Part shown: positions 9,994 to 18,679 of the stretch, piece by piece
Position numbering within the stretch: the first letter of the stretch is position 1
Layout: each line of letters opens with the position of its first letter
NCBI RefSeq assembly: GCF_008017755.1
Contig: NZ_VRTS01000004.1
Coordinates: forward strand, 186,001-250,000
Direction of reading: 5' to 3'
DNA: 64,000 nt
Origin: Alkalisalibacterium limincola
GTDB taxonomy: Bacteria > Pseudomonadota > Gammaproteobacteria > Xanthomonadales > Xanthomonadaceae
Translations under genes and position numbers: made by a program
Notes under the pieces: generated by a model
The model's input: only the letters and a program-made list of their open reading frames with translations
Databases searched by the model: none
What the model was told of the DNA's origin: nothing

Positions 9994-12171
9994 ATGGCCT
10001 CCCTGCCCACCGCCCGCGACAATCCGGCTGCCTGGCTCGAACAGGCCCGACCGCCCGGCCTCGATGCAGGGCGGCGCGAGGCCCTGCTGGCGGCGCTGGG
10101 GCAGGTCCCCGGGCCGCGACTCGACCGCCTTGCCGAGGTGCTTGAGCTGCTAGGGCAACTGCATGCCGATACCGAGGTCCTGGCCGCGGCCGTGGCCGAC
10201 GAGCTGTCGGAAGGGGACGTGGCGCCGTTGCGGGCGGTGTTCCCCGCGCTGGACTCGCTGCTGCAGGGCCTGCACGACGCGCGCCAGGTGTGGGGCCTGC
10301 ACGACGCGGCCACCGGCACGGCCAATGCAGAGGGGCTGCGACGACTGCTGCTGGCACTTATCCGGGACCTTCGGCTGATCCTGGTCTTGCTGGCGCGCCA
10401 ACTTGTCGACCTGCGCCATGCCGGCGGACTGCCGGAGGCGGAGCGCGAGGCGATGGCGCGCCTGAGCGCCGATATCCACGCGCCGCTGGCCAACCGGCTG
10501 GGCATCTGGCAGCTCAAGTGGGAGCTCGAGGACCTCGCCTTCCGCTACCTGCAGCCCGACACCTACCGCCGCATCGCCCGGCTGCTCGACGAGAAGCGTG
10601 CCGACCGCGAGGCCTTCATCGCGCAATCCAAGCAACGCATCGCCGAGGCGCTGGCCGAGGCGGGCATCGAGGCCGATGTCGCCGGCCGGCCGAAGCACAT
10701 CTACAGCATCTGGAAGAAGATGAGCCGCAAGGACATCCCGTTCAGCGAGCTCTACGACGTGCGAGCGGTACGCATCCTGGTCCCCGACCTGACCAGCTGC
10801 TACGCCGCCCTCGGCGTGGTGCACTCGCTGTGGACGCCGGTCCCCAGCGAGTTCGACGACTACATCGCCAAGCCCAAGGGCAATGATTACCGATCCCTGC
10901 ACACCGCGGTCGTCGGGCCGGAAGGCAAGACCCTGGAGATCCAGATCCGCACCCACGAGATGCACGCGCACGCCGAGCTCGGCGTCGCTGCGCACTGGCG
11001 CTACAAGGAAGGGGGGAGCCATGGCGCGGATGCCTCCTTCCAGCGCAAGGTGGCCTGGATGCGGCAATTGCTCGAAGGCGCGGATGCCACCGACGATGCC
11101 GGTGGTGAGAAGGCCGGGTCGGGCAGCGCGAGTCTCGCCGCCAGCCTCGACAGCGCCCTGGTCGAAGACCGCGTCTACCTGCTGACGCCGCGCGGCGAGG
11201 TGGTGGACCTGCCCAAGGGAAGCACCGTGCTGGACTTCGCCTATTACGTGCATACCGAGGTCGGCCACCGCTGCATCGGCGCCAAGGTCGATGGGCGCAT
11301 CGTGCCCCTGACCCATCGTCCCGGCAGCGGCGCCCGCGTGGAGATCCTCACCGGCAAGGAAGCCAGGCCCCGGCGCGACTGGCTGCAGGCCTCCTCCGGC
11401 TTCCTGGCGAGTGCCAGGGCGCGCGACAAGGTCCGCGCCTGGTTCCATCGCCTGGACCGCGAGCGCAACCTGCACGCCGGCCGCGAGCTTCTGGAGAAGG
11501 AGCTCAAGCGCATGGCGCTGGCCCAGTCCGACCTCTCGCCGGCGCTCGAGAAGCTGCGCCTGTCCGGCGTCGAGGAACTGCACCTGGCCATCGCGCTGGG
11601 CGACGTGAGCCCGGCCCAGGTCGCCCGCGCGCTGCACGATGCCGAGCAGGAGCGCCACCGGGAGGAAGACGTCGATGCGGAGCTGCAGCGTGCCGCGGCA
11701 CGGGTGCGCCCGCCGCGGCCTGGAGCGGAGTTCATCGTGGAAGGCGTGGGCAACCTGCTGACCCAGCTGGCGAAGTGCTGCCAACCTGTCGCCGGCGACC
11801 CGATCGTGGGCTATCTCACGCGCGGCCGTGGGCTGACCGTGCACCGCGCCGGTTGCGCCAGCCTGCAGCGCCTGGCCGCGCGCCATCCCGAGCGCGTGCT
11901 CAGCGTGGAGTGGGGGCGCAGTGGCGGCACCAGCTACGGCGTCGATGCCCTGGTGGTGGGCGCCGACCGACGTTGGCTGCTCAAGGACCTGACCACGCTG
12001 ATCGCCCAGTCCGGGGTGCACGTGCTTTCCGTGAACTCCAGCGTCGACAGCAGCCGGAGCGTCGTCGAGATCCGCTTTGGCTTGAAGGTGGACGACTTCG
12101 AACAGCTCTCGGGCCTGCTCGGCAAGCTGGTGGCGGTGCCGGGCGTTTATTCGGCGCAACGCATCGGCTGA
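9994..12171 (+). CDS. relA: (p)ppGpp synthetase RelA
   Basis: Ribosome-associated GTP pyrophosphokinase of the stringent response. The 725 aa protein has the long RSH architecture. The N-terminal hydrolase-like domain lacks an HD pair (LLALIRDLRLILVLLARQL where SpoT has HD), so I call it RelA, not SpoT. The synthetase domain follows at about residues 225-350 (RPKHIYSIWKKM, ELYDVRAVRILV, FDDYIAKPKGNDYRSLHT, LEIQIRTHEMHAHAELG). A TGS domain (RVYLLTPRGEVVDLPKGST) and a C-terminal zinc-finger/ACT region (CCQPVAGDPIVGY to the end) complete it. The ATG at 9994 begins the conserved protein; the frame is open further upstream but that part is not conserved. It is divergent from the secreted hypothetical. 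Confidence 0.95.
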   Translation: MASLPTARDNPAAWLEQARPPGLDAGRREALLAALGQVPGPRLDRLAEVLELLGQLHADTEVLAAAVADELSEGDVAPLRAVFPALDSLLQGLHDARQVWGLHDAATGTANAEGLRRLLLALIRDLRLILVLLARQLVDLRHAGGLPEAEREAMARLSADIHAPLANRLGIWQLKWELEDLAFRYLQPDTYRRIARLLDEKRADREAFIAQSKQRIAEALAEAGIEADVAGRPKHIYSIWKKMSRKDIPFSELYDVRAVRILVPDLTSCYAALGVVHSLWTPVPSEFDDYIAKPKGNDYRSLHTAVVGPEGKTLEIQIRTHEMHAHAELGVAAHWRYKEGGSHGADASFQRKVAWMRQLLEGADATDDAGGEKAGSGSASLAASLDSALVEDRVYLLTPRGEVVDLPKGSTVLDFAYYVHTEVGHRCIGAKVDGRIVPLTHRPGSGARVEILTGKEARPRRDWLQASSGFLASARARDKVRAWFHRLDRERNLHAGRELLEKELKRMALAQSDLSPALEKLRLSGVEELHLAIALGDVSPAQVARALHDAEQERHREEDVDAELQRAAARVRPPRPGAEFIVEGVGNLLTQLAKCCQPVAGDPIVGYLTRGRGLTVHRAGCASLQRLAARHPERVLSVEWGRSGGTSYGVDALVVGADRRWLLKDLTTLIAQSGVHVLSVNSSVDSSRSVVEIRFGLKVDDFEQLSGLLGKLVAVPGVYSAQRIG

Positions 12172-12218
12172 AGGTGCCGGGCTATGCTTTGCGCACGTTG
12201 AAATGATCGTGGAGCGGA

Positions 12219-13606
12219 ATGAGAAGACATCGACCCGGGCCGCGGGACCCCTCCGGCGAACCGGATTACAGCCCGCGCCGACCGCGATCGCGGCGGTTGG
12301 GCCCCACGCCCGAACAGCGTCGTCGCCGACGCTTCGCGTGGGCCGCCGTGGCGCTGGTGCTCGTCGCGGTGCTGCTCGGCCTGTGGATGGCGCGCGAGCC
12401 GCTGGGTGAACAGATTTCGCACGGCACCGAACGTGCACGCCTGCTGGACCAGGCGCAGCGCGCGTTGAACGCCGGGGAGCTCAGTCGCGAGGATGGTCGC
12501 GGTGCACGCGAGCTCTACCTCGCCGTGCTCGCGCTCGACCCGGACCACCAGGCGGCGCGCCAGGGCGTCGCCGACACCGGCCGGGCGGCACTGGCGGAGG
12601 CCGAGCGCGCCAGCGCCCAGGGCGAGACCGCCCGTGCCGAAGCGATGCTGCAGCTGGCGCGCGAGTTGAACGTGCCCGAGCACGAACTGGCCCGGGTACA
12701 GGCAGTGCGCGCGCAGCGCGACGGCGACGACGAAGCGGACCTGGGAAACCTGCTGGCGCGCATCCAGAACACGCGCCGTGGCCGCACCGCAAGCGAGGCG
12801 ATGCCGCTGTTGCTTCCGCTGTACGCGCAGGCGCTGGAACTGGCGCCGGACCACCTCCTGGTGCTGACCTCGCGCTCGCGCCTGCTGGGCGAGGTGCTCG
12901 ACGAGGCCGGCCGTGACATCGCCGCCGGCGACCTCGATGCCGCGCATGACAAGATCGAACTCGTCGCTGAAGTCGATTCCGCGCACGCGGCCCTGCCCGG
13001 TGTGCGGGGGCGCCTGAGCGAGGCGCGCCAGCAGCAGGCGGCGCGTCGGCCGCCGCCGCCGAGCCCCGCGATCCCGCTGCCACCGCCGGTGCGGCCACGC
13101 CGCCTCCGACGCCTGCTGTGCCGACGGATCCCGAGCCGGCACCGCCGTCGGCACCCAGCATTCCCGAGGCACAGCGCGTCGAGATGCTGGCCCGCTTCGA
13201 TGAGGCACTGGCGCGCCAGGCCTTGCTCGACCCGCCCGGTGACAGTGCCTGGGACCGCTTGCGGGTGCTGCGCTCCGGAGCCCCGGAGGACCCGCGCGTC
13301 GTCGACGCCGAGCGGCGCTTCCGCGACAGCGCCCGTGGTTGTTTCGAACAGCACGTGGTGACCCCGCGCCTGTCCGCCGCCGAGAACTGCCTGCAGGCGC
13401 TCGAGACGCTCGATCCGGGCGACGCGCGCATAGGCGAAGCCAGCCGCCGCCTCGCCGCGCGCTGGGTCGGCGTCGCCCAGGAGCGGCTTGGTGCCGCCCA
13501 GTTCGATGCTGCCTCGCGGGCTTACGAGGCGGCGTTGGCACGCGATCCCACGCACCCGGAATTGGCCGCGTTGGCGGCGAGGCTGGAACAGGCCCGGCCG
13601 CGCTAG
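12219..13606 (+). CDS. Membrane-anchored TPR-like protein (frame broken within about 13030-13110)
   Basis: Not a named family I can identify. The N-terminus is strongly basic (about 35 residues), followed by one membrane helix (about residues 39-58, FAWAAVALVLVAVLLGLW). A periplasmic part of helical repeats follows, resembling degenerate TPRs (GRGARELYLAVLALDPDHQAA; GETARAEAMLQLARELNVPE). The first frame runs into a Pro/Ala/Arg-rich linker and ends at 13361 in an implausible sequence. The repeats resume in the -1 frame (EAQRVEMLARFDEALARQAL to AALAARLEQARPR), so one base is missing in the Pro-rich linker. The restored length is 462 aa. The stop shares the bases CTAG with the convergent glycosyltransferase stop. 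Similar proteins occur next to relA in xanthomonads. Confidence 0.75.
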
Positions 13607-15740
13607 CGCGCCGGCAGGAGTTCGGCCAGCAGGCGGTCCAGGGTCGCGCTCGCGGCAGCGAACGAGAAGTGCCGCTCGACGTTCGCCAGTCCGCCGGCGG
13701 ACAGGCGCTCCCACGTGGCCTGGTCGGTGTAGGCGGAAACGATGGCGTCGGCGAACCCTTCGGCATCATCGGCCACCAGCACGTCCACGCCCGTGTCCAG
13801 GTGCATGCCTTCCACCGCGCATGAGGTCGCCACCACCGGCTGGCCGTACGCCATGCTCAGGTTGACCTTGCCCTTGACCCCGGCGCCGTAGCGCAGAGGT
13901 GCCAGCGCAACGCGACAGCCGTCCATCAATGGGTCGATGTCCCGCACGTGCCCGCGCACGTGCACCCCGGGCGTGTCGCCCAGCACGCGGATGTCGTCGC
14001 TCACGTCGCCACCGACCAGGTGGAGCTCCACGTCCGGGAGCCGCGCGCGCACCCGCGGCCAGATCTCGCCCACCAGCCAATGCGCCGCATCGACATTGGG
14101 TGGGTGGCGGAATCCGCCGACGAAGACCAGGCCGCGCCTGTCGTGAAAGCCACGACGCAGCCGGCGATCTCGTGCACGTTGGAAAGCACCTCCACCCGCA
14201 CGCCAGGCAACAGCTCCCCGAGCAGCGTGCGCTCGTGGGTGCTCACCACCAGCGTCGCGTCGGCGCGCGCCATCAGGCCCAGTTCCTGCTCGCGGGTGCG
14301 CTGGGCCAGCCGAAGGCTGCCCCGGCCGATCTCGGCCTCACGCTGCTCGCGCAGGAAGTGCAGGTCCACGGTGTCGAACACCCATCGCGCCCGCGCTGCA
14401 TGCTTGCGCAGCAGCGGCTCATAGCTGGCCGCGACATAGTGGCGGCTGGTGATCACCAGGTCGAAGCGATCGCCATGGCGAGCGAACCATTTCGGCATGT
14501 CGCCCAGCCAGGCACGCGACCACACCTCGACGCCCAGCTGCTCCAACGCGGACGCATAGTCGCCCTCCCGTTCGCGGCTGTCGGGGAGGAACACGACGTG
14601 CAGGCCCCGCTCGAGCAGCAGCCTGACCAGGTTGAGCATGCGCAGCGATCCCGAGTCGCGGTCGGGCTTGGGCACCTGCACGTCGATCACCAGCACCTGC
14701 CCCCGGTGATGCCTGCGACTGGCTGCGAACGGGTCGGTTCCGGGAGCGGCGTGCTCGCGTTGCAGCACTTCGCGCCAGCGCGCCTGGAACTTCCCCTGGT
14801 TCACCCGCTGGTAGGCCTTGGTCCCCGAGGCCAGGTCGGTGCCGCTGGTGGCGCCCTCGCGGTGCACGACGACGCTGGCGGGCTGGTAGCGCACCTTCAG
14901 TCCCGCATCGCGCACGCGCATCGCCAGGTCGGTGTCCTCGTAATACGCCGGTGCGTAGTGGCTGTCGAAGCCGCCCAGGCGGTTGAACAGCTCCGCCGGG
15001 ATGGCGATCGCTGCTCCCGAGCAATAATCCACCTCGCGCACGTGGCCGTAGCGCGGGTCCCCCGGGGACTGGAAGCGACCGAGGTTCCATCCGCTGCCGT
15101 CGCTGAACACCAGGCCGCCGGCCTCCTGCAGCCTTCCGTCGGGGTAGACCAGCATGGCGCCGGCCATGCCGGTGTCGGGATGGGTGGTGAACGTGTCGAG
15201 CAGGGCCTGCAGCCAGCCCGGCTGTACCAGGGTGTCGTTGTTGAGGAACACCAGGAACCCGCCGCTGGCCAGTCGTGCCCCCTCGTTGCATGCCGCGATG
15301 AATCCGGAATTGACGGGCATGCGCTGGTAGCGGATGCCTGATGCCGGCAGCACCCTCGCGGTGTCGTCGGTCGAGGCGTCGTCGACCACGATGACTTCCA
15401 TCGGCACGTCGCCGCTGTGAAGGGCCAGCGCGGCCAGGCAATCCAGCGTCATCGCCAACTGCCCGTACACCGGTACGATCACACTGGCGCGTGGATGCCC
15501 GCCGGGCGTGAACGCCGGGGGCGCCGCGTCATCGGCCGCCGGCAACACCAGTTGCGCGCGGGCCACCGGCCCCGCCGGGGCGAGCTCGTTGCCCACCCGC
15601 TGCAGCGTCGCGGAGAGACCGCGCGTACGCAGGCTCAACAGCCCGCGCGAGAACAGGTAGGCCAGGCGGCGCAGCCTGAACGCGAGGCCTGCGGGAAGCA
15701 GCTGGGACAGGCCCGCGCGGGGGCCCGGGGCTTCGGACAT
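13603..15740 (-). CDS. Two-domain glycosyltransferase, GT2 + GT4-like (frame broken near 14157)
   Basis: Large glycosyltransferase (712 aa when restored), probably for surface polysaccharide. Residues about 85-340 form a GT2 (GT-A) domain: SVIVPVYGQLAMTLDCL, VDDASTDDTARV, NSGFIAACNEGA, LVFLNNDTLVQPGW and the acceptor-side motif YYEDTDLAMRVR. The C-terminal 350 residues are GT-B, GT4-like (VLVIDVQVPKPDRDSGSLRM; the donor-binding end LAPLRYGAGVKGKVNLSMAYG). Between them the frame changes after NVHEIAGC. Restoring one C (TGCCGTCGT) gives GCRRGFHDRRGLVFVGGFRH. No signal peptide or membrane helix is apparent. It is isolated from other polysaccharide genes, so its substrate cannot be inferred. Confidence 0.88.
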
Positions 15741-15829
15741 GATTTTCGTTCAGACTCCGACAGGGTTTCGCGACCCATCCTGCCTGAAGGCAGGCTAGAC
15801 TTGCGCGAATCGCAGCATTCTCGCATCCC

Positions 15830-18144
15830 GTGCCCCGTAAGGCTTCCCCCAGAAAGAAATCCCGCCAGTCCCCAAAGTCCCGTCGATGGTGGGGCTGGGC
15901 GCTGCTTGCCATGGGCGTGGTGACGCTGGCGGTGGCCGCCGTGGCGGTGCCTTACGTCGTCGTGCTCGACCGCGAGGTACGGCAGAGTTTCGGTGAGCTC
16001 GTGTGGCAGGTGCCGACCCGGGTCTTCGCGCGGCCGCTCGAGCTGCGCCCCGGCATGCCGATGTCGGCCGACGCGCTGGAACTCGAACTCGAGGCCGCCG
16101 CCTACCGGGCTGCCCAGGACGTCACCCTGCCTGGCACCTATCGCCGCAGCGGCGATGCCTTCGCCATCCACACGCGGTCCTTCATCGACAGCGATGGGGA
16201 GTGGCCCGAGCAACGCCTGGAGGTGGGGCTGGGCCAGGGCCGCCTGCGCAGCCTCGCCGGGCGCGATGGCTCCCCGCTGCAGCAGGCGCTGGTGGACCCG
16301 GCGCGCATCGCCACGCTGCACGGGCAGCGCCAGGAGGAACGCCGGCTGGTGCGCCTCGACGAGGTGCCGGTGCTGCTGATCACCGGCCTGCAGGCGTGGA
16401 GGATCGGGATTTCAAGCACCACCGCGGCATCGATCCGATGGGCATCCTGCGCGCGGCGTGGGTGAACATGCGCGAAGGCGGGCTCAGCCAGGGTGGCTCG
16501 ACGCTGACCCAGCAACTGGTGCGCAGCCTGTTCCTGAGCCGCGAGAAGGTCTTCAGCCGCAAGATCAACGAAGCGCTCTACGCGATGATCATCGAGGCGC
16601 GCTTCGACAAGGGGACCATCCTCGAGGCTTACCTCAACCAGGTCTACCTTGGCCAGTCCGGCAGCCAGGCCGTGCACGGCGTCTCGGCGGCTTCGGAGTT
16701 CTGGTTCGGGCGCGAGGTCCGTGGCCTGCGCGAACACGAGATCGCGCTGCTGATCGGAATGATTCGCGGACCTTCCTACTACGACCCGCGGCGCTATCCC
16801 GAGCGGGCCCTGGCGCGGCGCAACCTGGTGCTGGACATGATGGCCGAGACCGGCCTGCTCGATGCCGACACCCAGGCGGCCGCCAAGGCGCGTGGGCTGG
16901 GCATCACCACGCGCCCTGGCGTCGCGGGCAACAGGCATCCGGCCTTCCTCGACCTGGTGCGGCGCCAGCTCGAGCGCGACTATCCCGCCAACGCCCTTCG
17001 CGGTGCGGGCCTGTCGGTGTACACCACGCTGGCACCGTCGGCACAGATGTATGCCGAGGCCTCGGTGCGCGAGAACCTCGATGCCCTCCAGAACGAGCGC
17101 CGCCCGGCGCTCCAGGGCGCGATGGTGGTGACCGACGTGCGCAGCGGCGAGGTCGTGGCGGTGGTGGGGGACCGCGTGCCGGGCCGGGTGGGATTCAACC
17201 GCGCGATCGAGGCGCAGCGTCCGGTCGGCTCGGTGCTCAAGCCCTTCGTCTACCTGCTCGCCATGGCACAGCCGGGGCGTTACTCGCTGGCCACCGTGGT
17301 CGACGATGCGCCGATCCAGGTGTCCCTGCCGGGCGGGCGCAGCTGGGCGCCGGAAAACTCGGACGGGCGCAGCCACGGCCGCGTGCGGCTGATCGACGCG
17401 CTGGCCCTTTCCTACAACCAGGCCACCGTTCGGCTGGGCATGGAAGTCGGCGTGGATCGCCTGGCGCAACTGCTCAAGGTGCTCGGTGAAGTCGATGCGC
17501 CGGCCAACCCTTCGCTGATCCTCGGCAGCGTCGACCTCAGTCCGCTCGCGGTCACCCAGCTCTACCAGTTCCTGGCCTCGGGTGGGGAGATCCAGCCCCT
17601 GCGAGCGGTGCGCGGCGTGGTCGATGCCGACGGCAAGCCGGTCAACCGCTACCGCGAGGACATCGATCCTGCGCAGGGTGGCGATTCGATCACTGCGCGC
17701 CTGGTGACGATCGCGCTGCAGCGTGCGGTGACCGATGGCACCGGCCGCGGCCTGATGTCCGACGGACTGGGATGGATGCGTGTCGCGGGCAAGACGGGCA
17801 CCAGCAACGACGGTCGCGACAGCTGGTTCGCCGGCTACACCGGCAGCCACCTGGCGGTGGCCTGGGTCGGCAACGATGCCAACGAAGCCACCGGCCTGTA
17901 CGGCGCCACCGGTGCGATGCGCTTGTGGTCGACGCTGGTGCGCAGCCTGCCGGGCGAACCGCTGCAGGTTGGCGACACCGACCTCCAGTGGGCCTGGGTC
18001 TCGGCCGAGGAGTACGCAACGACCGATGAGACGTGCCCACAGGCACAGCGCTATCCGTTCGTGCGCGGCTACCTCCCCGGGTATCACCGGGGCTGCACGG
18101 TGGAGCGGGTACGTGGATGGTTTGGTCGGGACAACCGGGAATGA
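15830..18144 (+). CDS. mrcB: Penicillin-binding protein 1B, bifunctional (frame broken near 16395)
   Basis: PBP1B polymerises glycan strands and cross-links peptides in the periplasm. The GTG start at 15830 gives a basic cytoplasmic tail, one membrane helix (about residues 20-45) and a UB2H-like domain (PTRVFARPLELRPGMPMSAD). The frame changes exactly at the GT51 catalytic motif: inserting one G in GCGTGGAG restores ITGLQAVEDRDFKHHRGIDP. Downstream are GGSTLTQQLVRSLFLS and KINEALYAMIIEARFDK, then the transpeptidase domain with SXXK (RPVGSVLKPFVYL), SXN (SYNQ) and KTG (AGKTGTSNDGRDSWFAGYTG). The restored length is 771 aa. The stop overlaps the start of the lipoprotein gene (ATGA). Its partner CpoB is encoded upstream in the window. 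Confidence 0.94.
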
Positions 18145-18674
18145 AGATGAAACGTGTATTCGTGTTGGTCGTGGTGGCGATGCTTGCGGCCTGCGCGCGC
18201 ACGCCCCCGCCGCAGCAGGCACCTGTCGTGGTCGAGGCCGAGCCCGCGATCTCGCCGAGCCTGCAGCAGCGGGTGGATCGCGTGCGCAGCGAAGCGGGCG
18301 AGGGCCAGGGGCTGGATGTGTTGCCGGTGCGCGACGCCGAGGTCGAGGACCTGCGCGAGGCAGCCAGCGAGGCCGAGGCCCGTGGCGATCTCGCCCAGGC
18401 ACAGTCGCTGCTCGCCCAGGCGCTCGACCTGCGCCCGAACAGCCCTGAACTGCTGCAGCAGGCGGCCGAGGTCGCCCTGCTGGGCGGCGACATCGATACC
18501 GCGGTCGTCCGTGCCGGGGAGGCCTGGCGCCTGGGTCCCCAGGTCGGCAGCCTCTGCCGTCGCAGTTGGGGGACGATTCGCGAAGCCTACGAGGAAGCGC
18601 GCTACGAAGAGGGCATCGAGATCGCGGTCCGCAAGATCGAGGACTGCACGGTCGCCGGCCCGGTGCGCATGTAA
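18141..18674 (+). CDS. TPR-like lipoprotein downstream of mrcB
   Basis: 177 aa lipoprotein, probably outer-membrane. The signal peptide ends in the lipobox LAAC (cysteine at residue 19). The mature protein contains two TPR-like helical hairpins (DLREAASEAEARGDLAQAQ; NSPELLQQAAEVALLGGDI) and ends with two further cysteines (SLCRRSWGT, EDCTVAG) that could form a disulfide. The ATG overlaps the mrcB stop by 4 bases (ATGA), so translation is coupled to PBP1B. That arrangement suggests a role connected to PBP1B, analogous to lipoprotein activators such as LpoB. It has no LpoB sequence similarity that I can see, so this is inference from position only. Confidence 0.8.
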   Translation: MKMKRVFVLVVVAMLAACARTPPPQQAPVVVEAEPAISPSLQQRVDRVRSEAGEGQGLDVLPVRDAEVEDLREAASEAEARGDLAQAQSLLAQALDLRPNSPELLQQAAEVALLGGDIDTAVVRAGEAWRLGPQVGSLCRRSWGTIREAYEEARYEEGIEIAVRKIEDCTVAGPVRM

Positions 18675-18679
18675 GCGCC

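Noticed and set aside
9994-12171. relA as a bifunctional SpoT
   Set aside because: The N-terminal domain lacks the HD pair needed for hydrolysis (LLALIRDLRLIL), so the gene is called RelA.
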